A stretch of 64,000 nucleotides of DNA from Pantoea sp. At-9b (GTDB lineage Bacteria; Pseudomonadota; Gammaproteobacteria; Enterobacterales; Enterobacteriaceae): contig NC_014837.1 in assembly GCF_000175935.2 (NCBI RefSeq), positions 248,001 to 312,000 on the forward strand, written 5' to 3'. Shown here one piece after another: positions 29,213 through 40,906 of the stretch. Made by a program: the position numbers and the translations under genes. Every line of letters starts with the position of its first letter. Position 1 is the stretch's first letter. The notes below the pieces were generated by a model. That model saw only the letters and a program-made list of their open reading frames with translations, was not told where the DNA came from and did no database searches.

Positions 29213-30517
29213 ATGACGACTCGTGCACAACAAATCAAACAGCTGGAAACCACCTGGCGCGACGCGCGCTGGCAGGGCATTACCCGTCCCTATAGCGCGC
29301 AGGATGTGGTGAATTTACGGGGTTCGGTGAATCCGGCCTGCACCTTGGCCGAACGCGGTGCGCAAAAGCTGTGGTCGCTGCTGCATGGCGAATCGCAGAA
29401 AGGTTATATCAATAGCCTGGGAGCCTTGACCGGTGGTCAGGCGGTACAGCAGGCGAAGGCGGGTATTGAGGCGATTTACCTCTCGGGCTGGCAGGTGGCG
29501 GCGGATGCCAACCTTGCCGGGCAAATGTACCCGGACCAGTCGCTCTATCCGGTGAACTCGGTACCGGCGGTGGTGGAGCGGATCAACCAGAGCTTCCAGC
29601 GGGCCGATCAGATTCAGTGGGCCAGCGGGATGTCGCCGGACGTCGAAGGGTTCATTGATTACTACCTGCCGATTGTGGCGGATGCCGAAGCTGGGTTTGG
29701 CGGGGTACTCAACGCGTTTGAGTTGATGAAGTCGATGATACAGGCCGGTGCGGCGGCAGTGCATTTTGAAGATCAGCTGGCGGCAGTGAAGAAATGTGGC
29801 CATATGGGCGGCAAAGTGCTGGTGCCCACTCAGGAGGCGATTCAAAAACTGGTGGCGGCACGACTGGCGGCGGATGTCATGGATGTCCCGACGGTGCTGA
29901 TTGCCCGCACCGACGCCGATGCCGCTGACCTGATCACCTCGGACTGTGATGAGTACGATCGCGCCTTTATCACCGGCGAACGTACCGCGGAAGGGTTCTT
30001 CCGCACCCGCGCCGGGATCGAGCAGGCAATCAGTCGTGGTCTGGCTTACGCCCCTTACGCGGATGTGCTGTGGTGCGAAACGTCAACGCCGGATCTGGCG
30101 CTGGCGCAGCGCTTTGCCGATGCCATCCACGCCCGCTACCCCGGCAAATTGCTGGCCTACAACTGTTCGCCGTCGTTTAACTGGAAGAAAAACCTCGATG
30201 ATCACACCATCGCCCGCTTCCAACAGGCGTTGAGCGAGATGGGTTACCGCTTCCAGTTCATTACCCTGGCGGGTATTCACAGCATGTGGTTCAACATGTT
30301 CGACCTGGCGCACGCTTATGCGCAGGGCGAGGGGATGCGTCACTACGTGGAGAAAGTGCAGCAGCCCGAATTTGCAGCGCGTGAGAAGGGCTACACCTTC
30401 TCGTCCCATCAGCAGGAGGTGGGTACCGGCTATTTCGACCGCATCACCACGGTCATCCAGGGTGGCCAGTCGTCAGTGACCGCGCTGACCGGTTCCACTG
30501 AAGCCGCGCAGTTCTGA
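29213..30517 (+). CDS. aceA: Isocitrate lyase
   Basis: A 434-residue enzyme that splits isocitrate into succinate and glyoxylate. The catalytic cysteine is C195 in KKCGHMGGK. The metal site appears in [10 protein letters not shown], and [13 protein letters not shown] is conserved near the C-terminus. The frame is open farther upstream inside aceB, but ATG at 29213 with CAGGAGA before it gives exactly the E. coli length. Confidence 0.98.
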   Translation: MTTRAQQIKQLETTWRDARWQGITRPYSAQDVVNLRGSVNPACTLAERGAQKLWSLLHGESQKGYINSLGALTGGQAVQQAKAGIEAIYLSGWQVAADANLAGQMYPDQSLYPVNSVPAVVERINQSFQRADQIQWASGMSPDVEGFIDYYLPIVADAEAGFGGVLNAFELMKSMIQAGAAAVHFEDQLAAVKKCGHMGGKVLVPTQEAIQKLVAARLAADVMDVPTVLIARTDADAADLITSDCDEYDRAFITGERTAEGFFRTRAGIEQAISRGLAYAPYADVLWCETSTPDLALAQRFADAIHARYPGKLLAYNCSPSFNWKKNLDDHTIARFQQALSEMGYRFQFITLAGIHSMWFNMFDLAHAYAQGEGMRHYVEKVQQPEFAAREKGYTFSSHQQEVGTGYFDRITTVIQGGQSSVTALTGSTEAAQF

Positions 30518-30565
30518 GTTGTGACCCCGGCCCATGGAGGGGCCATATTGCCGGGAGACCTGCCC

Positions 30566-32299
30566 ATGCCGCCGAGAGAATCCCTGATCGCCCATACCAT
30601 TCTGCAAGGTTTTGACGCGCAGTATGGCCGCTTTCTCGACATCACCGCCGGTGCTCAGCAGCGCTTTGAACAGGCCGACTGGCACGCCGTGCAGCAGGCG
30701 ATGAAAGCGCGTATTCACCTTTATGATCACCATGTTGGGTTGGTAGCGAACCAGCTGCGCATCATTAACGGGGCGGCAGACTGGGATGACGCCTTCTGGC
30801 TGCGGGTGAAAAGCCACTACGAAACGCTGCTACCGGGTTATCCGCGCCATGAGATTGCCGAAAGCTTCTTTAACTCGGTGTATTGCCGCTTGCAGGGCCA
30901 TAGTCATCTGTCGCCAGAGCGGCTGTTTATCTTTCCTTCGCAACCCTTTGCCCCGGCACCGGAAGCACCGCGTCCACTCTCACGCCTGTATCGGCCACAG
31001 CACAGCTGGCAGGAGACGCTGCGCCAGATCCTCAACGATATCCCGCTGCGTCTGCCGTGGCAGGATCAGGCGCGGGATATCAATTGGGTGGTGCGGCATC
31101 TGCACGAACAATTCAGCGCGCTGCAACTGGCGACGGCGACGCTGGATGTTGCCAGCGAGCTGTTTTACCGCAATAAAACGGCATGGATAGTGGCACGCCT
31201 GCGACTGGCAGATGCCACTTTCCCGTGCCTGTTACCTATTCAGCGTGATGAAGCCGGACGGCTGTGGATTGATACCTGCCTGACTGACAGCAACGATGCC
31301 AGCATCGTGTTCGGTTTCGCTCGTGCCTACTTTATGGTTTATGCGCCAGTGCCCGCTGCGCTGGTGGCATGGCTGGCTCCCATTCTGCCCGGTAAAACCA
31401 TCGCCGAACGCTATATGGCGATTGGCTGCCAGAAACATGGCAAAACCGAATGCTATCGTGAATATCTGCACTACCTGGCGCACAGTGAGGAAGATTTCAC
31501 CATTGCGCCCGGCGTGCGCGGCATGGTGATGCTGGTTTTCACGCTGCCGGGTTTTGATCGGGTCTTTAAGGTGATTAAAGATCGCTTCGCTCCGCAGAAG
31601 GAGGTCACGGAAGCGCAGGTGCGTGACTGCTATCAACGGGTCAAGGAGCATGATCGTGTAGGGCGCATGGCGGATACCCAAGAGTTTGAACACTTCGCGT
31701 TGCCGCGCGCCCGCGTCCCGGCGGCGCTGCTGGCTGAATTTGAGCGCGATATCCCGGAAAAAATCTGCATTGAAGATGACGTGGTGATTATTCGCCATCT
31801 GTGGTTGGAGCGCCGTATGCAGCCGCTGAACCTGTGGCTGGCCCAGGCCGATGCAACGCAGCGTCGTCACGCCGTCGAAGAGTATGGTGATGCTATCCGT
31901 CAGCTGGCAGCAGCAAACATTTTTCCCGGCGACATGTTATTTAAAAACTTTGGTATGACGCGCCATGGCCGGGTGGTGTTTTACGACTACGATGAAATCC
32001 GCCCGATGACTGAGCTACAGTTTCGCGATGTACCGCCAGCGCGGTACGAGGAGGATGAACTCCAGGCCGAGCCGTGGTACAGCGTCGGAGCGGATGATGT
32101 GTTCCCGGAAACCTTTCGCTATGCGTTGTGCAGCGAGCCGGCTACCGGAAAGTTGCTGCTGGCATTGCATCCGGAGCTGTTCGATCCCGGCTGGTGGCGC
32201 GCCCAGCAGGCGCGCATTCGTCAGGGACACATTGAAGAAGTGATGGCGTGGCGGACAGCACAGCGCTTCAGCGTGCGTTATGCGTTGGTCCCCGCTTAG
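30566..32299 (+). CDS. aceK: Isocitrate dehydrogenase kinase/phosphatase
   Basis: A 577-residue bifunctional enzyme that phosphorylates and reactivates isocitrate dehydrogenase, setting the split between the citric acid cycle and the glyoxylate shunt. The ATP-binding stretch [17 protein letters not shown] and the kinase-like block [25 protein letters not shown] are seen. GGGAGA nine bases before the ATG supports the start, though the frame is open 15 codons earlier. The 48-base gap after aceA has a short GGCCC/GGGCC inverted repeat, which may help lower aceK expression. Its stop overlaps the stop of converging iclR. Confidence 0.96.
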   Translation: MPPRESLIAHTILQGFDAQYGRFLDITAGAQQRFEQADWHAVQQAMKARIHLYDHHVGLVANQLRIINGAADWDDAFWLRVKSHYETLLPGYPRHEIAESFFNSVYCRLQGHSHLSPERLFIFPSQPFAPAPEAPRPLSRLYRPQHSWQETLRQILNDIPLRLPWQDQARDINWVVRHLHEQFSALQLATATLDVASELFYRNKTAWIVARLRLADATFPCLLPIQRDEAGRLWIDTCLTDSNDASIVFGFARAYFMVYAPVPAALVAWLAPILPGKTIAERYMAIGCQKHGKTECYREYLHYLAHSEEDFTIAPGVRGMVMLVFTLPGFDRVFKVIKDRFAPQKEVTEAQVRDCYQRVKEHDRVGRMADTQEFEHFALPRARVPAALLAEFERDIPEKICIEDDVVIIRHLWLERRMQPLNLWLAQADATQRRHAVEEYGDAIRQLAAANIFPGDMLFKNFGMTRHGRVVFYDYDEIRPMTELQFRDVPPARYEEDELQAEPWYSVGADDVFPETFRYALCSEPATGKLLLALHPELFDPGWWRAQQARIRQGHIEEVMAWRTAQRFSVRYALVPA

Positions 32300-33126
32300 C
32301 GTCCGGCGTAAGCCTGGGTGACCTGTTTCGCGGCACGGATCACCAGCGCACCCAGTTCGGTGATACGGTCATCGGTCATGCGGGCAATCGGGCCGGAAAT
32401 GGAGATCGCCGCGAAGGGGTCGCCATGTTCATCATAAATGGTTGCCGCGACGCAGCGCAGGCCCAGTGCGTGCTCTTCATCATCGTGCGAAAAGCCCACC
32501 TTGCGAATCAGCGCGAGATTTTCCTTCAGGCTGTGCGGCGACATCAGAGTTTTGGGGGTGTAGTAGTGCAGCCCTTTTTGATGCAGCAGCGCCGTCACCT
32601 GCTCATCGCTCAGATGCGCGAGGAAGGCTTTGCCTGCGCCGGACGCGTGCATTGGCAACTTACCGCCAATCGGTGCGGACATGCGCATCAGCTGGGTGCA
32701 CTGTACCTGGTCGATAATCACTGCCTGATAATCGCTGAGATCCAGCACCGCGAGATTGACCGTCTCTCCGGCATCTTCCATTAACTTGCGCAGAATGGGA
32801 TGGACAATCGCCAACAGATTACGACTTTGCAGGAAGCTGCTGCCGACGACAAACGCATGCGAACCAATTGCCCAGAAGCCGAGATCGCCCACCTGATGGA
32901 CGAAACCCTGCTGCTGCATGGTGGTCAGCAGGCGATGGGTGGTGGAGTTGGGCAGGCCAGCCTGTTGCGCCAGTTCGGTCAGCGGCACGCTGCCGTGTGA
33001 TTCTGCAATCAGTTCCAGCAAACGCAGGCCGCGCGTCAGGGATTGAACCTGGCCGCCAGCAGGGGCCGCGCTGACCGCAGCGCTACGGGGTTTTTTGCCG
33101 CGTTTGGCGGGAACGGGGGTAGCCAT
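32296..33126 (-). CDS. iclR: Acetate operon repressor IclR
   Basis: A 276-residue repressor of aceBAK. After a basic, Ala- and Pro-rich N-terminal tail comes a winged helix-turn-helix (about residues 28-85, with [21 protein letters not shown]), then the IclR effector domain ending near [11 protein letters not shown]. In E. coli the ligands glyoxylate and pyruvate act in opposite ways on repression. The gene runs against aceK: the TAA of iclR (32296-32298) and the TAG of aceK (32297-32299) share two bases. A candidate IclR site lies 26 bases before its start, which fits autoregulation. Confidence 0.96.
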   Translation of the reverse strand: MATPVPAKRGKKPRSAAVSAAPAGGQVQSLTRGLRLLELIAESHGSVPLTELAQQAGLPNSTTHRLLTTMQQQGFVHQVGDLGFWAIGSHAFVVGSSFLQSRNLLAIVHPILRKLMEDAGETVNLAVLDLSDYQAVIIDQVQCTQLMRMSAPIGGKLPMHASGAGKAFLAHLSDEQVTALLHQKGLHYYTPKTLMSPHSLKENLALIRKVGFSHDDEEHALGLRCVAATIYDEHGDPFAAISISGPIARMTDDRITELGALVIRAAKQVTQAYAGR

Positions 33127-33151
33127 GTCTTCTCCAGAATTGCTTCAGATA

Positions 33152-33166
33152 TGGAAACCATTTTCG
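33152..33166 (-). promoter_or_regulatory. Candidate IclR autoregulatory site
   Basis: TGGAAACCATTTTCG (plus strand) matches the IclR box at 11 of 14 defined positions and lies just before the iclR start. IclR represses its own gene in E. coli. The match is good but short. Confidence 0.45.
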
Positions 33167-33224
33167 TTTTTCGCCAGGTGAATGCAAACGTTGACTTACT
33201 GGTCGGATCTGTAAAGTCACAGCC

Positions 33225-33237
33225 TGAAAATGTCTCA
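33225..33237 (+). promoter_or_regulatory. Candidate MetR site upstream of metH
   Basis: TGAAAATGTCTCA matches the MetR pattern TGAA-N5-TTCA with one mismatch, about 90 bases before metH. MetR activates metH with homocysteine as co-effector. The motif is degenerate, so support is modest. Confidence 0.35.
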
Positions 33238-33323
33238 ACTGTCATAACTTTTACCCACCGGAAAGTTATGCCAGTATGTCTGGCTGGCATTTCAGCCAAC
33301 GTAATGACGTGGACGGGGCAAGA

Positions 33324-36300
33324 GTGAGCAACAGAATAGAAGCGCTGCATCAGCAGCTCGCGCGACGCATCATGATTCTGGATGGTGGCATGGGCACCAT
33401 GATCCAGAGTTATAAACTGGACGAACAGGATTTTCGTGGCAGCCGTTTTGTCGACTGGCCATGCGATCTGAAAGGTAACAACGATCTGTTGGTGCTGTCC
33501 AAACCCGAGGTGATCCGCGAGATCCATCATGCCTACCTCGCGGCGGGTGCTGATATTCTGGAAACCAATACCTTCAACTCCACTACCATCGCGATGGCGG
33601 ATTACGAGATGGAAGCGCTGTCGGCGGAGATTAACTTCGAGGCGGCGAAACTGGCGCGTGCTTGTGCCGACGAATGGAGCGCGAAAACCCCTGAGCGTCC
33701 ACGCTACGTGGCCGGGGTGCTTGGCCCGACCAACCGTACCTGCTCCATCTCACCTGACGTCAACGATCCCGCTTTCCGTAACATCACCTTTAATCAGCTG
33801 GTGGACGCCTATCGCGAATCCACTCATGCGCTGATTAAAGGCGGTTCTGACCTGATCATGATCGAAACGGTGTTCGATACCCTTAACGCCAAAGCGGCGA
33901 TCTACGCGGTACAGGCCGAGATGGAGGCGATGGGGGTGAAGCTGCCGCTGATGATCTCCGGCACCATCACCGATGCCTCGGGGCGTACTCTCTCCGGTCA
34001 GACCACCGAAGCCTTCTACAACTCGCTGCGCCACGCCGAGCCACTCTCCTTTGGCTTGAACTGCGCGCTGGGGCCGGATGAACTGCGCCAATACGTTGCC
34101 GAACTGTCGCGCATTGCCGAAGGTTATGTCACTGCACACCCTAACGCTGGTCTGCCCAACGCTTTTGGTGAGTACGATCTCGATGCCGCCACCATGGCAC
34201 AACAGATTGGCGAATGGGCGCGATCCGGCTTTCTGAATATTATCGGCGGCTGTTGCGGTACCACGCCGGAGCATATCGCGGCGATGGCGGCAGTCGTCGA
34301 CGGCGTAGCCCCACGCCAACTGCCGGAGATTCCGGTGGCGTGCCGCTTGTCCGGGCTGGAGCCGCTCAACATCAGTGCCGACTCGCTGTTCGTCAACGTC
34401 GGTGAGCGTACCAACGTGACCGGTTCGGCGAAGTTTAAGCGACTGATTAAAGAAGAGAAATACAACGAAGCGTTGGATGTGGCGCGTCAGCAGGTAGAAA
34501 GCGGCGCGCAAATCATCGATATCAACATGGACGAAGGCATGTTGGATGCAGAAGCGGCAATGGTGCGCTTCCTCAACCTGATTGCCGGTGAACCGGATAT
34601 CGCTCGTGTGCCGATCATGATCGATTCCTCCAAATGGGAGGTGATTGAGAAAGGGCTGCAATGCATCCAGGGCAAAGGCATCGTCAACTCGATTTCGATG
34701 AAGGAGGGGATTGAACCCTTTATCGATCACGCGCGTAAAGTGCGTCGTTACGGTGCGGCGATGGTGGTGATGGCGTTTGACGAAGTGGGTCAGGCGGACA
34801 CGCGTGCGCGCAAAATTGAAATCTGCCGTCGTGCCTACCAGATCCTCACCGAAGAAGTGGGCTTCCCGCCAGAAGATATCATCTTCGACCCGAACATTTT
34901 TGCCGTTGCTACCGGTATTGAAGAGCACAACAACTACGCGATGGACTTTATCGGTGCGTGTGAAGATATCAAGCGCGAACTGCCACATGCGATGATTTCC
35001 GGCGGCGTCTCCAACGTGTCGTTCTCCTTCCGGGGTAACGAACCGGTGCGCGAAGCGATTCATGCGGTGTTCCTCTACTACGCGATTCGCAACGGGATGG
35101 ACATGGGCATCGTTAACGCCGGTCAGCTGGCGATTTATGACGATTTGCCCGCTGAACTGCGCGATGCGGTGGAGGATGTGATCCTCAACCGCCGTGACGA
35201 TGGCACTGAGCGCCTGCTGGAGCTGGCAGAGAAATACCGTGGTGCCAAGGGCGATGGCGAGCAGGAAAAACAGCAGGCGGAATGGCGCAGCTGGGATGTG
35301 GTCAAACGCCTCGAATATTCACTGGTGAAAGGTATCACCGAGTTTATCGAGCAAGACACCGAAGAGGCGCGTCAGGCATCTGCCCGTCCGATTGAGGTGA
35401 TTGAAGGGCCGCTGATGTCTGGCATGAACGTGGTGGGCGATCTGTTTGGCGAAGGGAAGATGTTCCTGCCGCAGGTGGTGAAATCCGCGCGCGTCATGAA
35501 GCAGGCCGTGGCTTACCTTGAACCCTTTATCCAGGCGAGCAAAGAAGCGGGCAGCAGCAACGGCAAAATTGTGCTGGCGACGGTGAAGGGGGATGTGCAC
35601 GACATCGGCAAAAACATCGTTGGCGTGGTGCTGCAATGTAACAACTACGAAATCATCGACCTCGGTGTGATGGTGCCGAGCGACAAAATTCTGAAAACGG
35701 CGATTGAGCAGAAGGCCGACATCATTGGTCTCTCCGGGCTGATCACCCCGTCGCTGGATGAGATGGTCAACGTGGCGAAAGAGATGGAGCGTCAGGGCTT
35801 TACCCTGCCGCTGCTGATTGGCGGCGCGACCACCTCCAAGGCGCATACGGCGGTGAAAATCGAACAGAACTACAGCGGCCCGACGGTGTACGTGCAGAAC
35901 GCCTCGCGCACGGTGGGTGTCGTCTCTTCGCTGCTGTCACCGACGCTGAAGGAGGATTTTGTCGCCCGAACGCGTAAAGAATACGACACTGTGCGTATTC
36001 AGCATGCGCGTAAGAAGCCGCGCACCCCGCCGGTCAGTCTGCAAACCGCGCGTGACAATGATTTCGCCTTTGACTGGGCAAGTTATACGCCGCCGGTGGC
36101 GCATCGTCTCGGCGTCACGGCGGTGGAAGCCAGCATCGAAACGCTGCGTAACTACATCGACTGGACACCGTTCTTTATGACCTGGTCGCTGGCCGGAAAA
36201 TATCCGCGCATTCTGCAAGATGAAGTGGTGGGCGAAGAGGCGCAGCGTCTGTTCCACGACGCTAACGCCATGCTCGATATGCTGGGTCAACAAGGCACGC

Positions 36301-37007
36301 TACAGCCGCGCGGCGTGGTGGGGATTTTCCCGGCCAACCGGGTCGGCGATGATATCGAGATTTACACCGATGAAAACCGCAACCAGGTGTTGTGTGTGAG
36401 CCATCACTTACGCCAGCAGACGGAAAAAACCGACTTTGCTAACTATTGCCTCGCCGACTTCGTTGCGCCGAAGTCGAGCGGCAAAGCAGATTATCTGGGC
36501 GCTTTCGCGGTGACCGGTGGCTTGGAGGAAGATGCGCTGGCGGAGGCATACGACCAGCAGCATGATGACTACAACAAAATCATGATCAAGGCGGTGGCGG
36601 ATCGTTTAGCGGAAGCGTTCGCGGAGTATTTACATGAGCGGGTGCGTAAGGTGATCTGGGGCTTTGCTGCTCATGAAAATCTCAGCAATGACGAACTGAT
36701 TCGTGAGAATTATCAGGGTATTCGTCCGGCACCGGGTTATCCAGCCTGCCCTGAGCACACTGAGAAAGCGCAAATCTGGCAACTGCTGGATGTGGAAACC
36801 CATACCGGCATGAAACTGACGGAGTCCTTCGCCATGTGGCCGGGGGCGTCAGTATCGGGCTGGTATTTCAGCCATCCTGATAGCCGTTATTTTGCCGTGG
36901 CACAGATTCAGCGCGACCAGGTGGAAGATTATGCGGCGCGTAAAGGAATGAGCATCAGTGAAGTCGAGCGCTGGTTAGCCCCGAACCTCGGCTACGACGC
37001 GGACTAG
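33324..37007 (+). CDS. metH: Cobalamin-dependent methionine synthase
   Basis: A 1227-residue modular enzyme that moves a methyl group from methyltetrahydrofolate to homocysteine through cobalamin. The homocysteine domain (about 1-330) has zinc ligand C247 in FGLNCALG and the pair in GGCCGT. The folate domain (about 350-620) follows, then the cobalamin domain with DVHDIGKN and its cobalt-binding H759, and the activation domain (about 900-1227). The frame is open 16 codons upstream, but GTG at 33324 with GGGGCA before it matches the E. coli N-terminus and length exactly. It is divergent from iclR. Confidence 0.97.
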   Translation: MSNRIEALHQQLARRIMILDGGMGTMIQSYKLDEQDFRGSRFVDWPCDLKGNNDLLVLSKPEVIREIHHAYLAAGADILETNTFNSTTIAMADYEMEALSAEINFEAAKLARACADEWSAKTPERPRYVAGVLGPTNRTCSISPDVNDPAFRNITFNQLVDAYRESTHALIKGGSDLIMIETVFDTLNAKAAIYAVQAEMEAMGVKLPLMISGTITDASGRTLSGQTTEAFYNSLRHAEPLSFGLNCALGPDELRQYVAELSRIAEGYVTAHPNAGLPNAFGEYDLDAATMAQQIGEWARSGFLNIIGGCCGTTPEHIAAMAAVVDGVAPRQLPEIPVACRLSGLEPLNISADSLFVNVGERTNVTGSAKFKRLIKEEKYNEALDVARQQVESGAQIIDINMDEGMLDAEAAMVRFLNLIAGEPDIARVPIMIDSSKWEVIEKGLQCIQGKGIVNSISMKEGIEPFIDHARKVRRYGAAMVVMAFDEVGQADTRARKIEICRRAYQILTEEVGFPPEDIIFDPNIFAVATGIEEHNNYAMDFIGACEDIKRELPHAMISGGVSNVSFSFRGNEPVREAIHAVFLYYAIRNGMDMGIVNAGQLAIYDDLPAELRDAVEDVILNRRDDGTERLLELAEKYRGAKGDGEQEKQQAEWRSWDVVKRLEYSLVKGITEFIEQDTEEARQASARPIEVIEGPLMSGMNVVGDLFGEGKMFLPQVVKSARVMKQAVAYLEPFIQASKEAGSSNGKIVLATVKGDVHDIGKNIVGVVLQCNNYEIIDLGVMVPSDKILKTAIEQKADIIGLSGLITPSLDEMVNVAKEMERQGFTLPLLIGGATTSKAHTAVKIEQNYSGPTVYVQNASRTVGVVSSLLSPTLKEDFVARTRKEYDTVRIQHARKKPRTPPVSLQTARDNDFAFDWASYTPPVAHRLGVTAVEASIETLRNYIDWTPFFMTWSLAGKYPRILQDEVVGEEAQRLFHDANAMLDMLGQQGTLQPRGVVGIFPANRVGDDIEIYTDENRNQVLCVSHHLRQQTEKTDFANYCLADFVAPKSSGKADYLGAFAVTGGLEEDALAEAYDQQHDDYNKIMIKAVADRLAEAFAEYLHERVRKVIWGFAAHENLSNDELIRENYQGIRPAPGYPACPEHTEKAQIWQLLDVETHTGMKLTESFAMWPGASVSGWYFSHPDSRYFAVAQIQRDQVEDYAARKGMSISEVERWLAPNLGYDAD

Positions 37008-37012
37008 TCTTT

Positions 37013-37072
37013 GCGCGATGAATCACGCCGCTACAAACATGTAATGAACCGTAGCGGCGCGATTTATCGCGC
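37013..37072. repeat. Inverted pair of a palindromic intergenic repeat
   Basis: Two 22-base units (37013-37034 and 37051-37072) in opposite orientation, differing at two positions, flank a 16-base loop. Each unit is built on the self-complementary core GCGCGATAAATCGCGC followed by CGCTAC. It lies six bases after the metH stop and before converging yjbH. It may act as a bidirectional terminator or mRNA 3' cap. Confidence 0.85.
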
Positions 37073-37110
37073 ATATTGGGCGACCAGAGGGTCGCCCATT
37101 TTTATGGCGG

Positions 37111-39201
37111 TTAATTAAAACGCGCGTCACGATCAGCGGTCATATCATACAGCTGGTATTTACGTCCCAGCATCTGACCACCATCACGCGTCAACGGTAC
37201 CCAGTTCACCTGCGCACGACCGCGGGTTGGCGTCACGGTAAACAGGTCCATCGGAATCGAGATATAGAAGCCTTTGGTGAAACTGCCTTCGCCATACTCT
37301 TCCGCTGAAACGTTGGTTTTGGTGGCGTAGAAGCCAACGATCACACCGCTGTCGAATTGCTTCGACATGTCCACCGTCACGCCTTTATCCTTCGCCAGAT
37401 ACTGCCCGACACTGGCTTTCACCAACACGTTCTCCATAAACCACGGACGCCAGTAAGCCGTCAGATTTCCGACTGGCGCTTTGTAGTCGGTGAACTTCAT
37501 CATGTTGTTCCAGTCGCGCTGCTTGACGTAGTTAGCATCAACGCCAAACGCCCAGTTGCTGTCGACCGGACGGTACAACATCTCGCCACCGACACCGCCA
37601 TACATGGTTTCCAGATAACCGCCGTACACCTGGCCGTAGAAACCATTGCCAAGGTAATGCATGTAGTTGGCTTGCAGGTCATTGATATAAACGTTGTTCT
37701 CAACGTACTGGCGAATATGGGTACGCACGCGTGGCAGGCCGTTGCTGGCCGATAAGCCATTGTAATTAAACTTATCGTAGTTGTTGGCGATGTTGCCAAA
37801 CAGGCTGCCGCCGACCAGCAGATGATCCGTCAGCCAGTAATCAACGTTACCCATCACGCCGACCTGGTACATATAGAAACTTTCAGGTCCACCGACCGAC
37901 TGATTCAGCACCGGCGACAGGCTATAGTTCAGCCGATCTTTTCGGATGAAGTAACCCTGCTCGGTTTCACCCGGATCGACCGGATCAATCCGCTGCTGTT
38001 GTAACGGCTGCTCCTGGCCCAACGGGTACCCGGCGAGATCGTTGTGCAAGCTGGCGACATCGGTACGGGTGGTCACCTGAGGCATATTAAAGCGCGATTC
38101 GGTCACATCGATGGTCTTAATGCCTGCCGGCAGATTATTCATGATGATGCGGTTCGCACGATCGACACCTTCGGTGGTGTCACGGTATTTGGTCTGCTCG
38201 CCAGAGACATACAGCGTATCGCCTTTGGTCTGAATCTGCGGGCCATTGAGACCGGCGTTGTATTTCAGATCGGTCAGCTGGTTTGCCACCACGGTCGACT
38301 GCAACAACTCGCCCTGTGGCTGCGGATGATAGTCTGGTTTGGCGCTGTCGATATGCGGCTGGCGCAGGTCGTTAAAGTTAGTGCGAATGGTGAAGCCAAA
38401 CATAAAGGTATTGCCGCGTTCGTAACTGGCGTTGATATCCGCCCAGTCAGTGACACGATAAATCGCCCCGACGTTAACTTTACTGCGCTGCTCCAGACGA
38501 CCGGCAAAGTCATCCTGGTAGTTGTTACCCTCATATTCGACTTTCAGGCGCAGTGGCTGCCACGGTGTTTGATATTCGATACCGCCAAACAGCGCGGCCG
38601 GGCCGTGGAACATCTGTGAACCGTTGATTGAACCGGTTTCGCCACCGCTGCTACGGCTACAGAAGCTGGCGCTGTATGAACAGAACGGGTTTTTGATGCT
38701 GCCACTGTTGCCGAGATAACCCCAGCCGATGCCGAAGGTGAAATCGAACGGCCCCCAGGCTTTGGTGCCCACCAGATATTCGCTGTCAAACAGGCCGGTG
38801 CCGCCCAAATCGCGTGTGCCGAGCGACACTTCCGGCAGCCAGTAACTCTCTTGCCATAGCCGCAGTTTCAGGTCGAAGGCTTTGTCTTTATAGCTCTGGT
38901 TACCACTGAAACTCTCGCTGCCGCTGTAGAGACGGGTACGCACGTCGGTATAGCGCACGGTGCTTTCGAGCCACGGGAACAGTTGCAGTGACGCCGAATA
39001 GTAGCGGTACTGGTCGTTGTTGCGATAGTTGAGGCTGAACTCGCCATCACGCGACATGCGTGCGGTCGGCACCTGTAACAGGCCGACACCGCCGAAGTCA
39101 GATTGTGACGGGCCAATCGGGTCGTCATAGCTTGCCGCCTGGACGTTACAGGCAGCGGAAACAGCAACAGCCAGCAGGCTGAGAAGGTAATGTTTTTTCA
39201 T
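37111..39201 (-). CDS. yjbH: YjbH family outer-membrane lipoprotein-like protein (DUF940)
   Basis: A 696-residue exported protein of the YjbH/GfcD family, predicted to be an outer-membrane barrel used in exopolysaccharide release. It has a signal peptide ([24 protein letters not shown]) and many alternating hydrophobic strands. Visible blocks include [13 protein letters not shown] near the mature start and [12 protein letters not shown] close to the end. Although a cysteine is in the signal region (SAACNVQA), cleavage at VQA is also plausible, so the lipoprotein status is uncertain. Its start overlaps the yjbG stop by one base (TGATG). It is the last gene of yjbEFGH. Confidence 0.92.
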   Translation of the reverse strand: MKKHYLLSLLAVAVSAACNVQAASYDDPIGPSQSDFGGVGLLQVPTARMSRDGEFSLNYRNNDQYRYYSASLQLFPWLESTVRYTDVRTRLYSGSESFSGNQSYKDKAFDLKLRLWQESYWLPEVSLGTRDLGGTGLFDSEYLVGTKAWGPFDFTFGIGWGYLGNSGSIKNPFCSYSASFCSRSSGGETGSINGSQMFHGPAALFGGIEYQTPWQPLRLKVEYEGNNYQDDFAGRLEQRSKVNVGAIYRVTDWADINASYERGNTFMFGFTIRTNFNDLRQPHIDSAKPDYHPQPQGELLQSTVVANQLTDLKYNAGLNGPQIQTKGDTLYVSGEQTKYRDTTEGVDRANRIIMNNLPAGIKTIDVTESRFNMPQVTTRTDVASLHNDLAGYPLGQEQPLQQQRIDPVDPGETEQGYFIRKDRLNYSLSPVLNQSVGGPESFYMYQVGVMGNVDYWLTDHLLVGGSLFGNIANNYDKFNYNGLSASNGLPRVRTHIRQYVENNVYINDLQANYMHYLGNGFYGQVYGGYLETMYGGVGGEMLYRPVDSNWAFGVDANYVKQRDWNNMMKFTDYKAPVGNLTAYWRPWFMENVLVKASVGQYLAKDKGVTVDMSKQFDSGVIVGFYATKTNVSAEEYGEGSFTKGFYISIPMDLFTVTPTRGRAQVNWVPLTRDGGQMLGRKYQLYDMTADRDARFN

Positions 39202-39938
39202 CAGTCTGGAATCCGGTGAGTCAGAACAGAAATCATGCGGTCATTCAGGTCGCTCTGGCCCCAGGGCAGGCTCCACGATGAAAAACCGAGCCAGATAATG
39301 CTGCCAGGCTCCACTTCCACATGACGATGATTCCAGTACGCAATCGGCACTTGCTGTGTCTCGCCAGAAGGGGCAATCACCGTGGCGAAGCTGCGCTCAC
39401 CACCGGAAAGACGATCGTGATCGGCCAGATAGCTACGCACCGTGCGGCCGGGTTGCCAGCTCACTTTGCCGGGATGCTCCAGCGCCCCGAGCACCAGCAC
39501 CTGAGTTGGCGCGGCCAGCGTGTAGAGGTCATAACTGCCCTGCAGGATACGATTGGCTTCTGGCCGGAGGCGTACCCAGTCGGGATCGAGCGAGGTAAAC
39601 TGACGCCCCGTCACCGGGGTAGCGGCTAACTGTTGGATAACCGCGCCAATGGCGGCGGCACGCTCTCCGCTGTTATCCGCCTGCCAGGCGCGCAAATCGG
39701 CCAGCAACTGTTGTTGCTGCTGTTTTGCCACTGCCGTGGCAGCGTGTTCGGCGATCACCGTACCGGGCCACCAGGTGTGGATCGCCGGGTTGCTCAACAG
39801 TTGGCTGAGGTTTTGCGCATGGTCAACCTGTAAGGTGGCGCGATGTGGTCCGTCGTGGACGATAACCTGGCTATCGGCCAGCGCGTTGCCCGCAGTGAAC
39901 AGCGCCAGTCCCGCCAGCAAAGACGTTATTTTTTTCAT
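39201..39938 (-). CDS. yjbG: YjbG, capsule synthesis GfcC-like protein
   Basis: A 245-residue periplasmic protein of the GfcC/YmcB family, linked to polysaccharide export. Residues 1-21 are a signal peptide ([14 protein letters not shown]). The family block [20 protein letters not shown] resembles the beta-grasp (SLBB-like) part of GfcC, and [12 protein letters not shown] follows near the C-terminus. It overlaps yjbF by four bases and yjbH by one, so the three are translationally coupled. Confidence 0.9.
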   Translation of the reverse strand: MKKITSLLAGLALFTAGNALADSQVIVHDGPHRATLQVDHAQNLSQLLSNPAIHTWWPGTVIAEHAATAVAKQQQQQLLADLRAWQADNSGERAAAIGAVIQQLAATPVTGRQFTSLDPDWVRLRPEANRILQGSYDLYTLAAPTQVLVLGALEHPGKVSWQPGRTVRSYLADHDRLSGGERSFATVIAPSGETQQVPIAYWNHRHVEVEPGSIIWLGFSSWSLPWGQSDLNDRMISVLTHRIPD

Positions 39939-40582
39939 GATTTCGCCGGTTTCAGAATGGTGGTTTCAATCGGGAATTCGCCTGCTGCCAGCATCTGCGT
40001 GGCCTGCAGCACGGTGCCGTCGCGGTTATCGAGCCAGAAGGTGTTCTGCCACTCACGACCGATGCTGTCGATGCGCACCGTTTCATGCCATACCCGGCAG
40101 GGAACGCGCTCACCCGCGATATTCAGCACTTCATCATCACCGCGCTGAAATTGGGAGACAGCGGTAGCGGCGCGCAGCTTCTCCTTCTCACGCCACTGCA
40201 CCAAGCGGGTCCAGCTGGCACCGTTTTGCAGGTGCAGCGGATCGGCCAGCGGGTCCTGCGCCAGATTGCTGACATCAATCAGGTTGTCGATCAGGCCAAG
40301 GGTTTTCACCAGGCGTCCGTGCTGCATCACCAGCATCGCTCTGTCCTGGGTTATCCATTTCTGTTGGCCGTTTTCGTTGTAACCCAGCACCACAAAGATG
40401 CGCTGGCCTTCGTTGATGCGGGCGTAGAGGCTGGCGTAGGGCAGACTGGCAACCTGCTCATTGGTCACCGTGACATCATCCGGTCCGCTGATAGCAAGCA
40501 TGACGGTCTGTTCCAGACCTTTTTGCGTTTGAGTACAGGCCTGCAATAGCAGGCAGAGAAGCAGCAAAGGAAGTCGGCGCAC
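39935..40582 (-). CDS. yjbF: YjbF, GfcB-like lipoprotein
   Basis: A 215-residue lipoprotein of the YjbF/GfcB family. I chose the GTG at 40582, preceded by AGGGA, because it places the signal MRRLPLLLLCLLLQAC at the N-terminus with C16 lipidated; the frame is open 15 codons earlier. The rest is a predicted soluble periplasmic domain with the segment ITQDRAMLVMQHGRLVKTLG. It belongs to yjbEFGH, whose overproduction alters extracellular polysaccharide in E. coli. An intrinsic terminator separates it from yjbE. Confidence 0.88.
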   Translation of the reverse strand: MRRLPLLLLCLLLQACTQTQKGLEQTVMLAISGPDDVTVTNEQVASLPYASLYARINEGQRIFVVLGYNENGQQKWITQDRAMLVMQHGRLVKTLGLIDNLIDVSNLAQDPLADPLHLQNGASWTRLVQWREKEKLRAATAVSQFQRGDDEVLNIAGERVPCRVWHETVRIDSIGREWQNTFWLDNRDGTVLQATQMLAAGEFPIETTILKPAKS

Positions 40583-40612
40583 TGTGTGTCCCTGATTAAA
40601 GCGAATCAATGC

Positions 40613-40642
40613 AAAAAATAACCACACGAATGTGTGGTTATG
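40613..40642 (-). terminator. Intrinsic terminator between yjbE and yjbF
   Basis: Read leftward, TAACCACAC and GTGTGGTTA pair perfectly over nine bases around ATTC and are followed by six T. It sits 15 bases after yjbE and 31 before yjbF. Partial termination here would give much more yjbE than yjbFGH message. Confidence 0.85.
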
Positions 40643-40657
40643 TTTAAAGGTGCTACA

Positions 40658-40906
40658 TCAACGAGTGGTACCCGTTGTGGTCGTGGTTGTTGTACCGGTA
40701 TTTGCACCGTCACCACCGCCAGAAGCGGCAATGCCGAGACCTACCAACGCACCGAGTGCACCGATACCCACAGCGGTTGATGCACCAGCGGACATAGCAC
40801 CCGCCTGCGCACCTGCTGCGGCACCAGCGTCTTCCGGTGCGGCAATCGCAGCGGAAGAAACGGCAACGTAAAGTAAGGCTGCACCGGCAACCATAAGTTT
40901 TTTCAT
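40658..40906 (-). CDS. yjbE: YjbE, small exported Gly/Ala/Thr-rich protein
   Basis: An 82-residue exported protein, first gene of yjbEFGH. A signal peptide (about 1-22, ending AAIAA) is followed by an Ala/Gly-rich stretch with a possible membrane segment (GIGALGALVGLGIAAS) and a tail GGGDGANTG plus a run of seven Thr. GGAAAG precedes the ATG. The function is unknown; the operon is tied to exopolysaccharide and, in E. coli, to the Rcs envelope stress system. Confidence 0.85.
   Translation of the reverse strand: MKKLMVAGAALLYVAVSSAAIAAPEDAGAAAGAQAGAMSAGASTAVGIGALGALVGLGIAASGGGDGANTGTTTTTTTGTTR

Noticed and set aside
32248..32784. 178-codon plus-strand frame across the iclR 3' half
   Set aside because: It is antisense to a well-supported iclR and is rich in His, Gln and Arg in the manner of shadow frames.
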